From contig CAYXRK010000004.1 in NCBI GenBank assembly GCA_964467615.1, forward strand, positions 3,894 through 67,893: a stretch of 64,000 bases of DNA, in the 5' to 3' direction. The first letter of the stretch is position 1, and each line of letters begins with the position of its first letter. Position numbers and translations under genes: made by a program. Below are positions 63,257 through 64,000 of the stretch, in pieces. Origin of the DNA: CAYXRK01 sp964467615 (GTDB lineage Bacteria; Hydrogenedentota; Hydrogenedentia; Hydrogenedentales; GCA-2746185). The notes under the pieces are model-generated. The model ran no database searches. It had not been told where the DNA came from and worked only from the letters and a program-made list of their open reading frames with translations.

Positions 63257-64000
63257 TCACCACCCGTTGGCGTGCCCCGGCGTTGAGCGCTGGCCAGTGG
63301 CAACGCGCCGAAACGCGACACTCATCATCATAACGAGCGCCATCAACCCCAAATCCGACGCGCCTCGGCCCGGCCCCGCATGCCCAGCGCCAGACAACGC
63401 GAAGCACTGCGGCCCGCCCTCAAGAAACGTCGCCAACTCAGCGTCCGTCACAAATCCATCCGCGTCCGCATCAAGATCGCCAAACCCTTCCTCGGAAAGA
63501 TCCGGCTGCGCCGCACTCGCCTCCGCAAAACTAAGCTGACCATCGCTGTCCGCATCCGCCCCCACAAACCCCGACCGTAACGCATCGGCGATATCATCCA
63601 ACGTCGGCTCACCCTCACCCTCTCCCTCACCCTCTCCTTCACCCTCTCCTTCACCCTCACCTTCGCCCTCACCTTCACCTTCACCCTCGCCCTCGCCCTC
63701 GCCCTCACCTTCGCCCTCGCCTACGTCCTCGGCCACGCCGTGAAGTGTGACGCTGAATCCGCCGCCGCCGGTAAATGTCAGAGCGCGGTCGAAAGCTCCC
63801 GGCGAGTCTGGCGCGAACCGGACCAAAATCACTTTCGAGGCCTCAGAAGCGAGGGAGTACCCGGTTCCTCCCAGTAGAGAGAACGGTGCATCAACGCTCG
63901 CCTCGCCTACGAGTAGCGCCTCGCCGGTATTGTGAACCGCGAAGGTGCGATCTGTCGATTGGCCGGGCTCGAGCACGCCGAAATCCGCGGTTACAAAAGT
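63257..64000 (-). CDS. surface protein with Ig-like, Glu-Gly linker, EF-hand and C-terminal anchor (5' truncated)
   Basis: The frame is open to the right edge. The visible part starts with a beta-type domain (VLEPGQSTDRTFAVHNTGEALLVGE... with FTGGGGFSVTLHG), the choice-of-anchor or ASPM-like pattern. An uninterrupted run of about 19 Glu-Gly units follows (DNA 63607-63720), then two EF-hand loops DADSDGQLSFAE and DADADGFVTDAE, and a hydrophobic C-terminal helix (LGLMALVMMMSVAF) with a following Arg pair, like sorting-signal tails of PEP-CTERM type. It is probably an exported, calcium-dependent surface protein. Confidence 0.8.
   Translation of the reverse strand, partial: TFVTADFGVLEPGQSTDRTFAVHNTGEALLVGEASVDAPFSLLGGTGYSLASEASKVILVRFAPDSPGAFDRALTFTGGGGFSVTLHGVAEDVGEGEGEGEGEGEGEGEGEGEGEGEGEGEGEGEGEGEGEPTLDDIADALRSGFVGADADSDGQLSFAEASAAQPDLSEEGFGDLDADADGFVTDAELATFLEGGPQCFALSGAGHAGPGRGASDLGLMALVMMMSVAFRRVATGQRSTPGHANGW

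Noticed and set aside
63607..63720. Possible CRISPR or satellite
   Set aside because: It is a hexanucleotide repeat in frame within a coding region (Glu-Gly linker).

Overview
The window reads as chromosomal DNA of a GC-rich, diderm, aerobically respiring bacterium. Three things point away from the best-known phyla: an Alternative Complex III (act) operon joined to a caa3-type oxidase operon, a division/cell-wall (dcw) cluster with an unusual extra STAS gene, and a secreted protein with a long Glu-Gly linker plus EF-hands. A PVC-like or Hydrogenedentota-like lineage would fit, but that is inference from gene content only. MurE carries the DNPR motif of meso-diaminopimelate-adding enzymes.

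Layout. 1-4248 (+): the end of an unknown gene, a small zinc-ribbon protein, moaE, and a large beta-propeller/phosphoesterase protein. 4245-16630 (-): a compact dcw operon, mraZ-STAS-rsmH-ftsL-ftsI(PASTA)-murE-murF-mraY-murD-ftsW-murG, mostly with overlapping stop/start codons and driven by a good sigma70-type promoter overlapped by MraZ-box-like GTGG repeats. 16859-17086 (+): an AtpI-like protein. 17154-30045 (-): respiratory genes actABCDEF, a small membrane protein, SCO, ctaC, ctaD, ctaE, ctaF. Together these encode quinol oxidation by ACIII and transfer to an A2-type, cytochrome-c-fused oxidase. 30732-32211 (+): scpA and a YraN-family gene.

32212-39800 is accessory and locally less GC-rich. 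It holds two integron-cassette-like genes without an integrase, mnmG, and a two-gene dGTPase plus CCA-adding-like nucleotidyltransferase module whose last codon overlaps the mnmG start. It also holds a BP74-like lipoprotein gene and a MerR regulator broken by one extra G. 39874-41293: two secreted, probably metal/cupredoxin-related proteins. 41799-45888 (-): a four-gene operon joining ornithine-lipid synthesis (OlsB, OlsA-like) to a DedA/ATP-grasp fusion and an NRDE protein.

45990-64000 is a mosaic of single genes and pairs: a HabA/StyC-like membrane protein, DinB, a glycosyltransferase-like membrane protein, hydrolase, carotenoid oxygenase with TetR, aspartic protease, SerC, RidA, DUF1569, a thioredoxin-like lipoprotein with a zinc alcohol dehydrogenase, and a C-terminally anchored EF-hand protein. 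Two DUF4143 ATPase genes lie here. Each has striking palindromic DNA directly before its start codon: four 20-bp palindromes at exact 22-bp spacing in one case, a single 41-bp palindrome in the other.

The strongest candidates for undescribed biology are the palindrome-DUF4143 association, the dGTPase-nucleotidyltransferase module, and the DedA/ATP-grasp fusion in the ornithine-lipid operon. No tRNA, rRNA or CRISPR array was recognised.
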